Shown: positions 43,907 through 52,774 of the stretch, in pieces
How positions within the stretch are numbered: position 1 is the first letter of the stretch
Layout of the letters: every line of letters starts with the position of its first letter
From: Hymenobacter cellulosivorans
GTDB lineage: Bacteria; Bacteroidota; Bacteroidia; Cytophagales; Hymenobacteraceae
Reading direction: 5' to 3'
DNA length: 64,000 nucleotides
NCBI RefSeq assembly: GCF_022919135.1
Contig: NZ_CP095049.1
Coordinates: 62,001-126,000, forward strand
Made by a program: the position numbers and the translations under genes
Notes under the pieces: model-generated
Databases searched by the model: none
What the model was told of the DNA's origin: nothing
What the model saw: the letters and a program-made list of their open reading frames with translations, nothing else

Positions 43907-44935
43907 CTAACTAACTGTATGCAGGATGGCGTAGAGTGAGGCCACCGAAATAACTACCCACAGCAGCACGGCCTGCACAAAGGGCCGTACACCTACCGAG
44001 CGCAGCACTTGGGCCGAGAGCCCAGCCCCAATCAGGAACAAAGTCAGCGTCAGGCCGATTTTGGCCAGCTTCACGGCTACCGGCGCCAGGGGCTGCAGGG
44101 CCGGCACGTAGGTATTGAGCAGCATGGCCCCGATAAATCCCAGAATGAAATAAGGTAGCTTAAGCTTGGCGCCGGGCGTTTTGAAAAGAAAGGCCGTACC
44201 CAGAGCCACCGGGATAATCCACAGGGCGCGGGCCAGCTTCACGGTGGTGGCAATCTGTAGGGCCTGGTCGCCGTAATGGCTGGCTGCGCCCACCACCGAG
44301 CTGGTATCATGAATGGCAAGGGCGCACCAGAGGCCAAACTGGTTTTGGCTCAGGTGCAGCTCGTGGCCCAGCGCCGGAAACACGAACAGGGCAATGGAAT
44401 TGAGGATAAATACCGCACCCAGGGCCACCGACATCTGCGACTCGTCGGCTTTGAGCACCGGGCCCACGGCGGCAATGGCGCTGCCCCCGCAAATGGCGGT
44501 GCCGCTGGCAATAAGGTGGGAAGTTTTAGGATTCAGTTTCAGCCAACGGCCCAGAAAATACCCCAGCACTAGCGTAGTGCCGATGGAGGCCACTGTAAAC
44601 AGGACACCTTCGCGCCCGGCCTGCACTGCCGCCTGGGCATTCATGCCGAAGCCCAGCCCGATAACCGACCACTGCAGCAGCTTGCTGGTCACTTTGCGGC
44701 TCAAGCTCAGGAATGGATTACCGACGACTAAAGCCACTAACAGCCCGAGCAGCAACGCCAGGGGCGGAGAACCCAGCGGCGACACGCACACCAGCACGGC
44801 CCCAGCAAAAATCAGCTGTTGGAGCGTGACGGGTAAGCCAAAAATGAAGAAAGGTTGCGTTAGGAAAGCCGCAAACGCGCTGCGGGCTTCCGCCGGGTGG
44901 GGCAGTACGGGTGGGGCGGGGTGGGAAACTTTCAC
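43907..44935 (-). CDS. yeiH: YeiH/UPF0324 family putative sulfate exporter
   Basis: 342 residues, GTG start, about ten membrane helices. The family motifs VIGLGFGMNAQAAVQAG, LIASGTAICGGSAIAAVGPVL and WCALAIHDTSSVVGAAS are intact. Such proteins are named putative sulfate exporters and some are linked to cysteine or taurine metabolism; the actual ion is uncertain. It lies right downstream of a LysR gene, the same pairing as yeiE-yeiH in enterobacteria. Confidence 0.9.
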   Translation of the reverse strand: MKVSHPAPPVLPHPAEARSAFAAFLTQPFFIFGLPVTLQQLIFAGAVLVCVSPLGSPPLALLLGLLVALVVGNPFLSLSRKVTSKLLQWSVIGLGFGMNAQAAVQAGREGVLFTVASIGTTLVLGYFLGRWLKLNPKTSHLIASGTAICGGSAIAAVGPVLKADESQMSVALGAVFILNSIALFVFPALGHELHLSQNQFGLWCALAIHDTSSVVGAASHYGDQALQIATTVKLARALWIIPVALGTAFLFKTPGAKLKLPYFILGFIGAMLLNTYVPALQPLAPVAVKLAKIGLTLTLFLIGAGLSAQVLRSVGVRPFVQAVLLWVVISVASLYAILHTVS

Positions 44936-44961
44936 GGGTGGGGCGGTAGCAATAACTACCC

Positions 44962-44969
44962 CAAAAGTA
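44962..44969 (-). promoter_or_regulatory. Candidate -7 element of yeiH
   Basis: Minus strand TACTTTTG, a full match to TAnnTTTG, 27 nt before the yeiH GTG. No good -33 TTTG at proper spacing; the palindrome at 44989-45008 occupies that region, as expected for an activator-dependent promoter. Confidence 0.6.
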
Positions 44970-44988
44970 CGCCGACCCCACCCCTTTC

Positions 44989-45008
44989 GATAATCAAAAA
45001 TGATTATC
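44989..45008. promoter_or_regulatory. Candidate LysR operator
   Basis: Perfect interrupted palindrome GATAATC-N6-GATTATC in the gap between the LysR stop and yeiH start. It is AT-rich in a GC-rich setting, with the T-N11-A spacing typical of LysR sites, and is centred about 30 bp upstream of the yeiH -7 element. Confidence 0.65.
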
Positions 45009-45028
45009 AGTTATTACTTTAGGTTATA

Positions 45029-45931
45029 CTAATCCGTGCTCAGCGTTTGTTGGGCATACAGCAGGAAGCGCCGGGCCGGCACTGCCAGCGGCTGCCCTTG
45101 CAGCCACACGGCCTCAAACTGCCGCTTTAAGCTCAGATTTTCGACGGGCACAATTTCCAGTCGGCTGGCTTCGATATCCTTCTTCAAGGCTTGCTTGGAA
45201 ATAAACCCCAGACAGTGAGAAGCCGCCTCCAGGTAAGACTTAATAGCTTCGGTGTTGTCGAGGTAGAGGGCAATCTGTAAATCGGCCAGCTTGATTTTCT
45301 GAGCCCGTAGGGCAAACTCCAGCACTTCCAAAGTACCCGAGCCCCGCTCCCGCAGCACCAAAGGGTGACGCATGGCTTCGGCCAAGGGCAGCGGCACCTG
45401 GGGCGGCCCGGTGAGCGTGGCCCGGCGCACAGCTACCAGCTCGTCGTCCAGCACGGGCTCATAGTGCAGGTCGCGATTTTTAACCTGACCCTCCACGAAG
45501 CCCAGGTCGATGTGGCCGTAGAGCAGGGATTCGGCAATTTGCTCGGAGTTGCCATTGTAGAGCGTCAGCTCGACGTGGGGGTAGCGGGCCTGGAAGCCGG
45601 GCAGAATGGGCGGCAACACGTATTGGGCCAGCGTGGTACTGGCGCCCAGGCGCAGGCGGCCGGCCGCTTCGGCGTGCAGGCCGTGGAGCTGGTCGGTGAG
45701 TTGCTGGTGCAGGGTTTCGACGGCGTCGGCGTGGGTAAGCAGCAGGCGGCCGGCTTCGGTGAGGGTAACACGGTTGCCGCGGCGCTCAAACAGCCGCTGC
45801 CCGTAGCTGCGCTCCAGCTCCCGGATATGCTTGGTAATGGCAGGCTGGGTGATAAACAGCTCCTGGGCGGCTTTGGTGAAGCTTAGGTGTCGGGCCACCG
45901 ACTGAAAAACGCGAAGACGAAAATCGGGCAT
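45029..45931 (-). CDS. LysR-family transcriptional regulator (YeiE-like)
   Basis: 300 residues. Winged HTH at 1-62 (FQSVARHLSFTKAAQELFITQPAITKHIRELE) and a LysR effector-binding domain of the CysB/CbbR type (LRLGASTTLAQYVLPPILPGF..., RERGSGTLEVLEF). The last part (EIVPVENLSLKRQFEAVW) is intact. It probably controls yeiH, immediately downstream, through the palindrome between them. Divergent from the S9 peptidase across inverted repeat D. Confidence 0.92.
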   Translation of the reverse strand: MPDFRLRVFQSVARHLSFTKAAQELFITQPAITKHIRELERSYGQRLFERRGNRVTLTEAGRLLLTHADAVETLHQQLTDQLHGLHAEAAGRLRLGASTTLAQYVLPPILPGFQARYPHVELTLYNGNSEQIAESLLYGHIDLGFVEGQVKNRDLHYEPVLDDELVAVRRATLTGPPQVPLPLAEAMRHPLVLRERGSGTLEVLEFALRAQKIKLADLQIALYLDNTEAIKSYLEAASHCLGFISKQALKKDIEASRLEIVPVENLSLKRQFEAVWLQGQPLAVPARRFLLYAQQTLSTD

Positions 45932-45935
45932 GGCT

Positions 45936-46080
45936 GCAAGGTAGGGCTAGTTATTAGTTGTTGGTTGTCCGTTGTCAGTCAGCAGAGCTGTCATCCTGTG
46001 TTCCAGATGACAGACAACTAATTGGCTAATCGAACACCTAACAACGGGCAACTAACAACCAACAACTAGCCCTACCTTGC
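45936..46080. repeat. Inverted repeat element D
   Basis: About 43-base imperfect arms (GCAAGGTAGGGCTAGTT...TTGGTTG..., and its complement ending CAACTAGCCCTACCTTGC) with an inner hairpin (CTGTCATC...GATGACAG). It fills the gap between the divergent LysR and S9 peptidase genes. Unit TTGTTGGTTGTTAG differs from elements A-C. Confidence 0.8.
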
Positions 46081-46109
46081 ACTTGCAATTCCCACTTCCA
46101 CCTTTCCCA

Positions 46110-48167
46110 ATGAGAAAACCTTTCCTTGCCGCGCTGGCCTTTCTGCCCCTGGCCGCCGCGGCCCAACAATCGGTACTGACGCCGGAGAAGCTCTGGCAGC
46201 TGGGCCGCCTGGGCGAAATGCAGGTGTCGCCGGACCAGAAAATGGTGGCCTTCACCGTGACGCGCTATAGCCTGGGTGATAACAAGGGCAGCGCCGATAT
46301 CTACCTGGTGCCCGTGGCCGGCGGCGCCGTAAAGCAGCTGACCAACACGCCGGCCGTTTCCGAAAACACGCTGAACTGGCGGCCCGACGGCAAGCTCACC
46401 TTCCTCTCGGGCGAAGGCGGCACCGACCAACTCTACGTCATTAACGCCGACGGCTCGGGCAAGCAGCAGCTTAGCCAGTTTCCGAAAGAGGGCCTGAGCA
46501 ACCTCAAGTACGCGCCCAAGGGCAACTTTATCCTCTACACCCAGGACGTGAAAACGGGCAAGGAGGTCAAGGACTGGTACCCCGACCTGCCCAAGGCCGA
46601 CGCTCGCATCATCGACGACTTGAACTACCGCCACTGGAACGTGTGGGACGACTACAAGGTCTCCCACGTGTTCTTTCAGCCCGTCGGGGCCGATGGCAAG
46701 CCGACCGGCTACGGCAAGGACGCCATGCAGGGCGAGAAGTTTGATGCGCCCCTGCAGCCCCTGGCGGGCTCCGAGCAGCTGGCCTTTTCCCCCGACGGCT
46801 ACTCGGTGGCTTACACCTCGCGCAAGCTCACGGGCAAGGCCGAGGCCGAAAGTACCAACTCCGACATCTACCTCTACAGCATCCGGGACGGCAAAACTGA
46901 AAACCTGAGCCAAGGCTTGGAAGGCTACGACATTGAGCCTGTGTTTTCGCCCGACGGCTCGAAAGTAGCCTGGCTGAGCATGGCCACGCCGGGCTTCGAG
47001 TCGGACCGCAACGGCATTGTGGTCTACGACTTCAAGACCAAGCAGCGCGAGGATATTACCAAGGGCTCGGAGCAGGCCGCGGCCAATATCCGCTGGAGCG
47101 CCGACGGCAAAACCATCTACTTCGCCAGCGTCATTCAGGGCACCGACCAGATTTTCTCGGTGCCCAGCAAAGGTGGCAAAGTCAAGCAGCTCACCAAGGG
47201 CGCTCAGAACTACAACTCGTTTGAGCTGGCCGGCAAAGACCAGGTTATTGCCAACAAAACCACCATCAGCAGCCCCGCCGACCTAGTGCGCGTGGATCTG
47301 AAAACCGGCAAGGAAACCCCGCTAACATCTATCAACAAGGACGAGCTGGGCGGCCTGAAGATGGGCAAGGTGGAAAGCCGGCAGGTAACGACCACCGACG
47401 GCAAGCAAATGCTGGTCTATGTCATCTACCCGCCCGACTTCGACCCAAGCAAGAAATATCCGACCCTACTCTACTGCCAGGGTGGCCCCCAGAGCCCGGT
47501 CACCCAGAGCTTTAGCTACCGTTGGAACTTCCAGCTGATGGCCGCCAACGGCTACATCGTGGTGGCCCCAAACCGCCGCGGCCTACCGGGCTTCGGCACC
47601 GAGTGGAACAACAGCATCAGCGGCGACTGGGGCGGGCAGCCCATCCGGGACTACCTCTCGGCCATTGACGACGTGAGCAAGGAGGCCTACGTAGACAAGG
47701 ACCGCCGCGGCTGCGTGGGGGCTTCGTACGGGGGCTACTCGGTGTATTACCTGGCGGGTCATCACCAGGGTCGGTTCAAGACCTTTATTGCCCACGCTGG
47801 CCTGTTTAACCTAACCAGCTGGTACCCCAGCACCGAGGAAATGTTCTTTGCCAAGCACGACATCGGGGCTGCACCCTGGGAAATGCCGCAGCACAAGAGC
47901 TACACCGACTTTAATCCCCAGCAGTTCGTGGGCAAGTGGGATACGCCCATCCTGGTAATTCACGGCGGCAAGGACTTCCGGGTACCCGAGGGCCAGGGCA
48001 TGGAAGCCTTCGGCTCGGCCCAGCTGCGCGGCATCCCCAGCCGCTTTTTGTACTTCCCCGGCGAAGGCCACTGGATTCAGAAGCCCCAGAACGCGGTGCT
48101 CTGGAACCGGGTGTTTTTCGACTGGCTGGGCCGCACGCTCAAGCCCGACGCTCAAGCGGCAAAGTAA
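46110..48167 (+). CDS. S9 family prolyl-oligopeptidase-type serine peptidase
   Basis: 685 residues with a signal peptide (PFLAALAFLPLAAAAQ). The N-terminal part (to about 415) is a beta-propeller with repeated WxPDG motifs (FSPDGYSVAYTS; FSPDGSKVAWLS; WSADGKTIYFAS). The C-terminal alpha/beta-hydrolase carries the triad S539 (GASYGGYS), D622 (HGGKDFRVP) and H654 (GEGHW). Likely a periplasmic or outer-membrane dipeptidyl/oligopeptidase (DPP5-like). ATG at 46110 is chosen as it starts the signal peptide. Confidence 0.93.
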   Translation: MRKPFLAALAFLPLAAAAQQSVLTPEKLWQLGRLGEMQVSPDQKMVAFTVTRYSLGDNKGSADIYLVPVAGGAVKQLTNTPAVSENTLNWRPDGKLTFLSGEGGTDQLYVINADGSGKQQLSQFPKEGLSNLKYAPKGNFILYTQDVKTGKEVKDWYPDLPKADARIIDDLNYRHWNVWDDYKVSHVFFQPVGADGKPTGYGKDAMQGEKFDAPLQPLAGSEQLAFSPDGYSVAYTSRKLTGKAEAESTNSDIYLYSIRDGKTENLSQGLEGYDIEPVFSPDGSKVAWLSMATPGFESDRNGIVVYDFKTKQREDITKGSEQAAANIRWSADGKTIYFASVIQGTDQIFSVPSKGGKVKQLTKGAQNYNSFELAGKDQVIANKTTISSPADLVRVDLKTGKETPLTSINKDELGGLKMGKVESRQVTTTDGKQMLVYVIYPPDFDPSKKYPTLLYCQGGPQSPVTQSFSYRWNFQLMAANGYIVVAPNRRGLPGFGTEWNNSISGDWGGQPIRDYLSAIDDVSKEAYVDKDRRGCVGASYGGYSVYYLAGHHQGRFKTFIAHAGLFNLTSWYPSTEEMFFAKHDIGAAPWEMPQHKSYTDFNPQQFVGKWDTPILVIHGGKDFRVPEGQGMEAFGSAQLRGIPSRFLYFPGEGHWIQKPQNAVLWNRVFFDWLGRTLKPDAQAAK

Positions 48168-48187
48168 CCCGACCCAACCGCCTAACG

Positions 48188-48226
48188 ACAGACCCTGCCG
48201 ACTCCGGTGGGGTCTGTTTCTTTTTT
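48188..48226 (+). terminator. Intrinsic terminator of the S9 peptidase gene
   Basis: ACAGACCC...GGGGTCTGT followed by TTCTTTTTT, about 20 nt past the stop. Confidence 0.75.
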
Positions 48227-48284
48227 GGGTTACTGATTTTGCTGTCCTATCTTTTGGTGTCTATTTCTATAAGTCTATTATCCC

Positions 48285-49427
48285 ATGCGCCTTCCTCTGC
48301 TACGTACCCTCCTATTGCCCGGTCTGCTGACAGCTTATTCGGGCTATGTGCAGGGCCAGATGATTTATCATCCGCAACTTTATCAGCCGCAAAACTTCCA
48401 CCAATTATACTCGCCAACTCAGCATCAGGCTACAAGGCAAATAGTAGTGGCGCCGACGATTCCCATCGATGCTGACGGCTCTATTAGGCCCGAACCCGAC
48501 TCCGCTACCCGGCACCAGTATGTCCGCCATCGGGTGCGCTCAGTGCTGAAAACCCGCCTCAATAAACAGGGCGAAGTACTAGACACTATTGAGTACCTCA
48601 CCATTGACGAACAAGGCCGCTGGACGCAAGTAAACACCTGGAAAGGTCAGGTGCAGCGGCAATGGAGCTATAACAGTGCCGGCCAGTGCACGGCGCTAAT
48701 AGAGCACCCCCGGTCGGCCCGCCCCTACACCGTTATCAGTACCTACAATCCTGCGCTGCAACGGGGCCACCAGGAAGTACTCCAGCGCAACGGCACCCAC
48801 ACCCTGGTTCAGGAAAAGCAGCTCTACCACAGCGGCGACACGCTGCTGACCGAAATAAAGGCCCACGAGCTGCAAGTAGGCAACTATTACTACCCGAAGT
48901 ATGTGCAGCGCAGCCTGCGCCTGGCCCTTCATCCCGACACGACGCTGAGCCTGACTTACTTTTACAACAAAGACCAGCAAATCAGCAGCCACCAGTTCGA
49001 TTATCTGCTCTACCAGCGCGGCCGTTTATTCGAAACGGGCAAAATAACGCTGCCCAAACCCGGCCCAGAAACGAAAGCTGCCGGCGCGGCAATGCTGGCC
49101 CCGGAGCAGGCAGTGGCAGCCCTGCGGCGGGGAACCGGGCTTCAGCCCCAGAACCGCCGTTTCTACGACTCCCAGCGCCGCCTTATTCGGGAGGAATTCA
49201 CGAAGTCGAATGATTCCCCTTCTTTTCGTAGTACCGTCCGCTACACGTATAACAACCTGGGCCAGCTCATCGGCCGCGAAAGTGGCTTTACTAGTGCCGG
49301 TGCGTCTGCCCTTTCCACCTACACGGTATACTCCTATTTAGAATCTGGGCTCCTGGCGGGTGAAACCACAAATGCCCGCACCGGCGCCCGCACTTTTTAC
49401 CAGTACCACTATCAGTACTACGACTAA
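48285..49427 (+). CDS. Secreted protein of unknown function with YD-like repeats
   Basis: 380 residues, signal peptide to about residue 25. The mature chain has repeats of the type YNSAGQCTALI, YDSQRRLIREE, YNNLGQLIGRE resembling short YD/RHS-like beta units. It is slightly less GC-rich than the neighbours. Role unknown. Lies after the peptidase terminator and before the sensor kinase. Confidence 0.65.
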   Translation: MRLPLLRTLLLPGLLTAYSGYVQGQMIYHPQLYQPQNFHQLYSPTQHQATRQIVVAPTIPIDADGSIRPEPDSATRHQYVRHRVRSVLKTRLNKQGEVLDTIEYLTIDEQGRWTQVNTWKGQVQRQWSYNSAGQCTALIEHPRSARPYTVISTYNPALQRGHQEVLQRNGTHTLVQEKQLYHSGDTLLTEIKAHELQVGNYYYPKYVQRSLRLALHPDTTLSLTYFYNKDQQISSHQFDYLLYQRGRLFETGKITLPKPGPETKAAGAAMLAPEQAVAALRRGTGLQPQNRRFYDSQRRLIREEFTKSNDSPSFRSTVRYTYNNLGQLIGRESGFTSAGASALSTYTVYSYLESGLLAGETTNARTGARTFYQYHYQYYD

Positions 49428-49645
49428 GGCGCCCCTCCGCTAACAGCCAGCACAGCAATGGAAACCCTGATTTCCTGTTGCCCTCGTTTCGGCCAGTAGC
49501 ACAGCCTGTTTTGGCGTGGCAGCTGAAAGCCAGCACCAGCAAATAAGCGGGGTAATTTGCCAGGGATGCAACGCAGCTGGGGTCAGGTAAGTACAGGGTA
49601 TATTCCGTCCACACCTGACCGTTGCTGCCTCTATTCTAACCCACC

Positions 49646-51583
49646 GTGCCTATTCGCCTGCTTGTTCTCTGCGCCCTGCTACTTGGCTGCTGGCTACCGG
49701 CCCGGGCCCAGGCTCCCGATGCCACCGCCGATGACCAGACCGTACTCGACACGCTGTTCCTGCAGGACGAGAATCACCGGCACGTGTCGGAGGTGTACCG
49801 CTACTACACCGAGCCGTTTGCGGTAAAGCCCAGCCCCGAGCGGGCCGACAGCCTGTGGCAGGCCGGGGCTTTCCGGCCTGGCCGTTGGCACAAGGCGCTT
49901 AGTCTGGGTTTTCTGCACCAGCGCGTGTGGGTACGCATTGCCGTAGCCAATACGTCGAGTCAGCGCAGCCGCTACGTGTGGAGTATCTACAATTTCACCG
50001 ACAGCGCCACGCTCTACTTCCGGCCCAATGGCTCCGAGCAGTTTCGGCGGGTACAGGCCAGTTCCTGGCAGGAAGCCGATAAACGTCCTTTCCCGGCCCG
50101 GTCCCTGAGCTTCCCCTTCGTTCTGGAAGCCGGGCAGCGGGCCGTGCTATACCTGCGCGTCGACCACCGGGCCGGGGCCCTGTACCTGCCCACCTACATC
50201 GAAACGACTGAGCAGTTTCTGGCTTCGGAAGTCGAGGCCCCGTTCGAGCGGTACTGGATTTGGCTGCTGGGCTTTTACGTAAGCAGCGCTTTGTTCAATC
50301 TGGTGCTGTTTACCTTCCTGCGCGACCGAATCCACATCTGGTACGTGGCCTACGTGGTGTGTATCACGCTTTTCCTGCTGATGGAAGACGGATTCGACGC
50401 CTGGGTGCTGCCCGCGGGGCTTTACCGCCTGGTGTGGACGGTAGGACAATTCAATTTCCTGCTGCTGGCCGCCGCCTGCGGCGTGCAGATTATGCAGTCC
50501 TTCCTGGGCCTGCGGGCCAGCTGGCCCCGGCTCTACCGCGTGGGCAACTGGCTGGCGGGCCTAGCGGCAGTATTTGTGCTGGTGTATGCGCTGCTGTTTC
50601 CGCGGGCTGTGCAAGCCGGGCCTACTTTTCCGACTATACTCAACGGGCTGCGGGAAGTACTCTTGGGAGCCTTGGCTATGTATAGCTGGGTAACGCTACT
50701 GGGCGTGCTGTTGTCGCGCCGGCGCCGACAGCTGGGCGCCTACTACGCCCTGACGTACTCCTTCTTTTTCGTGGGTTTTATGCTGTTTTGGCTAAACCAC
50801 CTCGGCCTGACCAACTTCAACCTGGTGCGGCCCAACGCCCTGGCCTGGGGGCTGGTGCTGGAGCTACTAGTGCTTAGCGGCCTGCTCACCGGCCGGTTTC
50901 GGCACACCTTGCGGCAAAACGAAAAATTGCGGATCCGGCAGCTGCGGCAGCGCAATGCCCAGAGTGCCCGCCTGATTGCGGCCCAGGAAGAAGAACGGGC
51001 TCAGCTGGCCCGGGAGCTGCACGATGCGCTGGGCCCTAACCTGGCCGCGCTCCACATGGCCTGGCAGGGGCCGGCCATGCGTGAGGCCCTGTCTACTTCG
51101 CCCGCCGCCGCCGCCGTGGGGCAGCACACCGAATTGCTGCTGCGCCACCTGCGCGACGAAGTGCGGACCTACAGCCACACGCTACTCCCCACCGAGCCGG
51201 GCCTGGGCACGCTGAGCGAGTCGGTGGCGGCACTGGGCAAGCTGCACAACCTGCACGGCAGCCCGGCCGTGCGCACCTACTGCGACGCCACCGTGGATGA
51301 GTTGCCGGCTCCTGTTCAGCAGACCGCCTACCGCATTGGGGCCGAGCTGCTCAACAACGCCATTCGCCATTCCCGGGCCACGGAAATATCGGTGCAGATG
51401 CTACGCCACTCCCAAGAGCTCGAAATTATGGTGGAAGACAACGGCCGGGGCTTCACCGAGCCCCCTCCCAACGGCGGCATTGGCCTGCGCGGCGTGCGGG
51501 CCCGCGCCGATTATCTGCGCGGCCAGCTCTACATCGACAGCTCCCCGCAGGGCAGTAGCATCGTTGTCAGAATTCCTTGCTAA
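49646..51583 (+). CDS. 7TMR-DISM sensor histidine kinase
   Basis: 645 residues, GTG start with a signal peptide. Residues about 30-175 are the periplasmic 7TMR-DISMED2 domain (FLHQRVWVRIAVANTS), 195-420 the seven-helix membrane part, then a coiled coil and HisKA_3 with H459 (QLARELHDALGPNL) and a GHKL ATPase (GAELLNNAIRHSRA N-box; GIGLRGVRARADYL). It binds an unknown extracellular ligand and phosphorylates the NarL-type regulator encoded next. Confidence 0.92.
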   Translation: MPIRLLVLCALLLGCWLPARAQAPDATADDQTVLDTLFLQDENHRHVSEVYRYYTEPFAVKPSPERADSLWQAGAFRPGRWHKALSLGFLHQRVWVRIAVANTSSQRSRYVWSIYNFTDSATLYFRPNGSEQFRRVQASSWQEADKRPFPARSLSFPFVLEAGQRAVLYLRVDHRAGALYLPTYIETTEQFLASEVEAPFERYWIWLLGFYVSSALFNLVLFTFLRDRIHIWYVAYVVCITLFLLMEDGFDAWVLPAGLYRLVWTVGQFNFLLLAAACGVQIMQSFLGLRASWPRLYRVGNWLAGLAAVFVLVYALLFPRAVQAGPTFPTILNGLREVLLGALAMYSWVTLLGVLLSRRRRQLGAYYALTYSFFFVGFMLFWLNHLGLTNFNLVRPNALAWGLVLELLVLSGLLTGRFRHTLRQNEKLRIRQLRQRNAQSARLIAAQEEERAQLARELHDALGPNLAALHMAWQGPAMREALSTSPAAAAVGQHTELLLRHLRDEVRTYSHTLLPTEPGLGTLSESVAALGKLHNLHGSPAVRTYCDATVDELPAPVQQTAYRIGAELLNNAIRHSRATEISVQMLRHSQELEIMVEDNGRGFTEPPPNGGIGLRGVRARADYLRGQLYIDSSPQGSSIVVRIPC

Positions 51584-51620
51584 CTAGCCCCACTCCTCGT
51601 TCTTCACGCCTTCCTCCTGC

Positions 51621-52271
51621 ATGCACTCCCGCCCTTGCCGCCTGCTCATCGTCGATGACCACCTCATGCTCACCCAGAGCCTGGCGCTACTGCTCACCGG
51701 GCAGCCCGACATGCAAGTGGTAGGACAATTGGCTTCGGGAACGGCCCTGCTGGAATGGCTGGCCCAAATACCTGCCGCCACGCCGCCCGCCGACGTGGTG
51801 CTGCTCGACCTGCACCTGCCCGGCCCCGATGGGCTGACGCTGCTGCCTACGTTGCAGCAGTATCCGCAGCTGCGGGTACTGGTGTTCAGCACGGCGGCCT
51901 CGCCGGAGCTGATTGAGCGGGTGGCCGCGGCCGGTGCTCAGGGCTTCGTGGCCAAGTCGGCTGATGCGGAGCACCTGCTGGAAGCCATCCGGAGCGTGCA
52001 TGCTGGGCAAAAAGTGTTTCCGCCGGGCTCCCGCCGGGCAGCTCCCGCTTCTGGAGAGGCCACTGAGCCCCTGCTGCGCCTGCACCGCCTCTCGAGCCGG
52101 GAGCGGGAAATTGTGGGCCTGATCCGGACCGGCCTGACCACCCGCGATATTGCCGACCGGCTGTCGTTGTCAGAGTTTACCGTGGGCACCCACCGCCGCA
52201 ACATCATGCACAAGCTGGAACTACCCAATATGGCCGCCCTGCTGCAGTTTGCCTTCGACCACGGCTTGTAA
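51621..52271 (+). CDS. NarL/FixJ-family response regulator
   Basis: 216 residues. Receiver domain with D63 in VVLLDLHLPGPDGL, FSTAASPEL and KSADAEHL. The C-terminal LuxR-type HTH (LSSREREIVGLIRTGLTTRDIADRLSLSEFTVGTHRRNIMHKL) is complete. Thirty-seven nt after the sensor gene; together they form a two-component system. Confidence 0.95.
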   Translation: MHSRPCRLLIVDDHLMLTQSLALLLTGQPDMQVVGQLASGTALLEWLAQIPAATPPADVVLLDLHLPGPDGLTLLPTLQQYPQLRVLVFSTAASPELIERVAAAGAQGFVAKSADAEHLLEAIRSVHAGQKVFPPGSRRAAPASGEATEPLLRLHRLSSREREIVGLIRTGLTTRDIADRLSLSEFTVGTHRRNIMHKLELPNMAALLQFAFDHGL

Positions 52272-52319
52272 AGCATTCGAGCCTCGTGGTTTTTAAGTCC
52301 TACTTATGCCCAACTCGCC

Positions 52320-52724
52320 ATGAGGCCACTTTGGAAGCAGCTGCAAATTATTCTACTGAGTGCCGTAGTGGTTTCCTGGTTGCGCATGTGCTTTCAGGGC
52401 CTTAGCTGGGTAGATTGGTATGATTTGGCACCTGAGCCCGGGCTACGGTGGCTTGGGCGGGCCGGAGTTATGCTACTACTACTTCCACTAGTGGAGCTGT
52501 TTCGCTTCTGGTTTGTCTACGCCTTTGCCGCTATTGCCTACCAGCTCGTAATCAGGCTGCTTTTTCCCGTTCATCGGTCCTGGCTCGTGTATTTGGTGCT
52601 GGGTAGTGTGCCCGTCGCACTATGGATTTCTGCCTTCCTGACCGATGAGCGGTATACAAGACGCAGGCTCTACCTGTGGGCAATATATAGCTATACGACT
52701 TCCTCTACTACCGCTACTTGGTAA
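52320..52724 (+). CDS. Small membrane protein, possibly frameshifted at the 3' end
   Basis: 134 residues with three hydrophobic segments (LQIILLSAVVVSWL; AGVMLLLLPLVELFRF; LVYLVLGSVPVALWI). No family recognised. The last residues (SYTTSSTTATW) are unlike the rest. From about 52694 another frame reads YDFLYYRYLVKTRPQLPEAPAQLPS and stops at 52771, which looks more protein-like. A one-base indel could therefore have moved the stop. It directly follows the two-component system; link unclear. Confidence 0.55.
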   Translation: MRPLWKQLQIILLSAVVVSWLRMCFQGLSWVDWYDLAPEPGLRWLGRAGVMLLLLPLVELFRFWFVYAFAAIAYQLVIRLLFPVHRSWLVYLVLGSVPVALWISAFLTDERYTRRRLYLWAIYSYTTSSTTATW

Positions 52725-52774
52725 AAACCCGCCCGCAGCTGCCGGAAGCCCCAGCCCAGCTGCCTAGTTAAACC

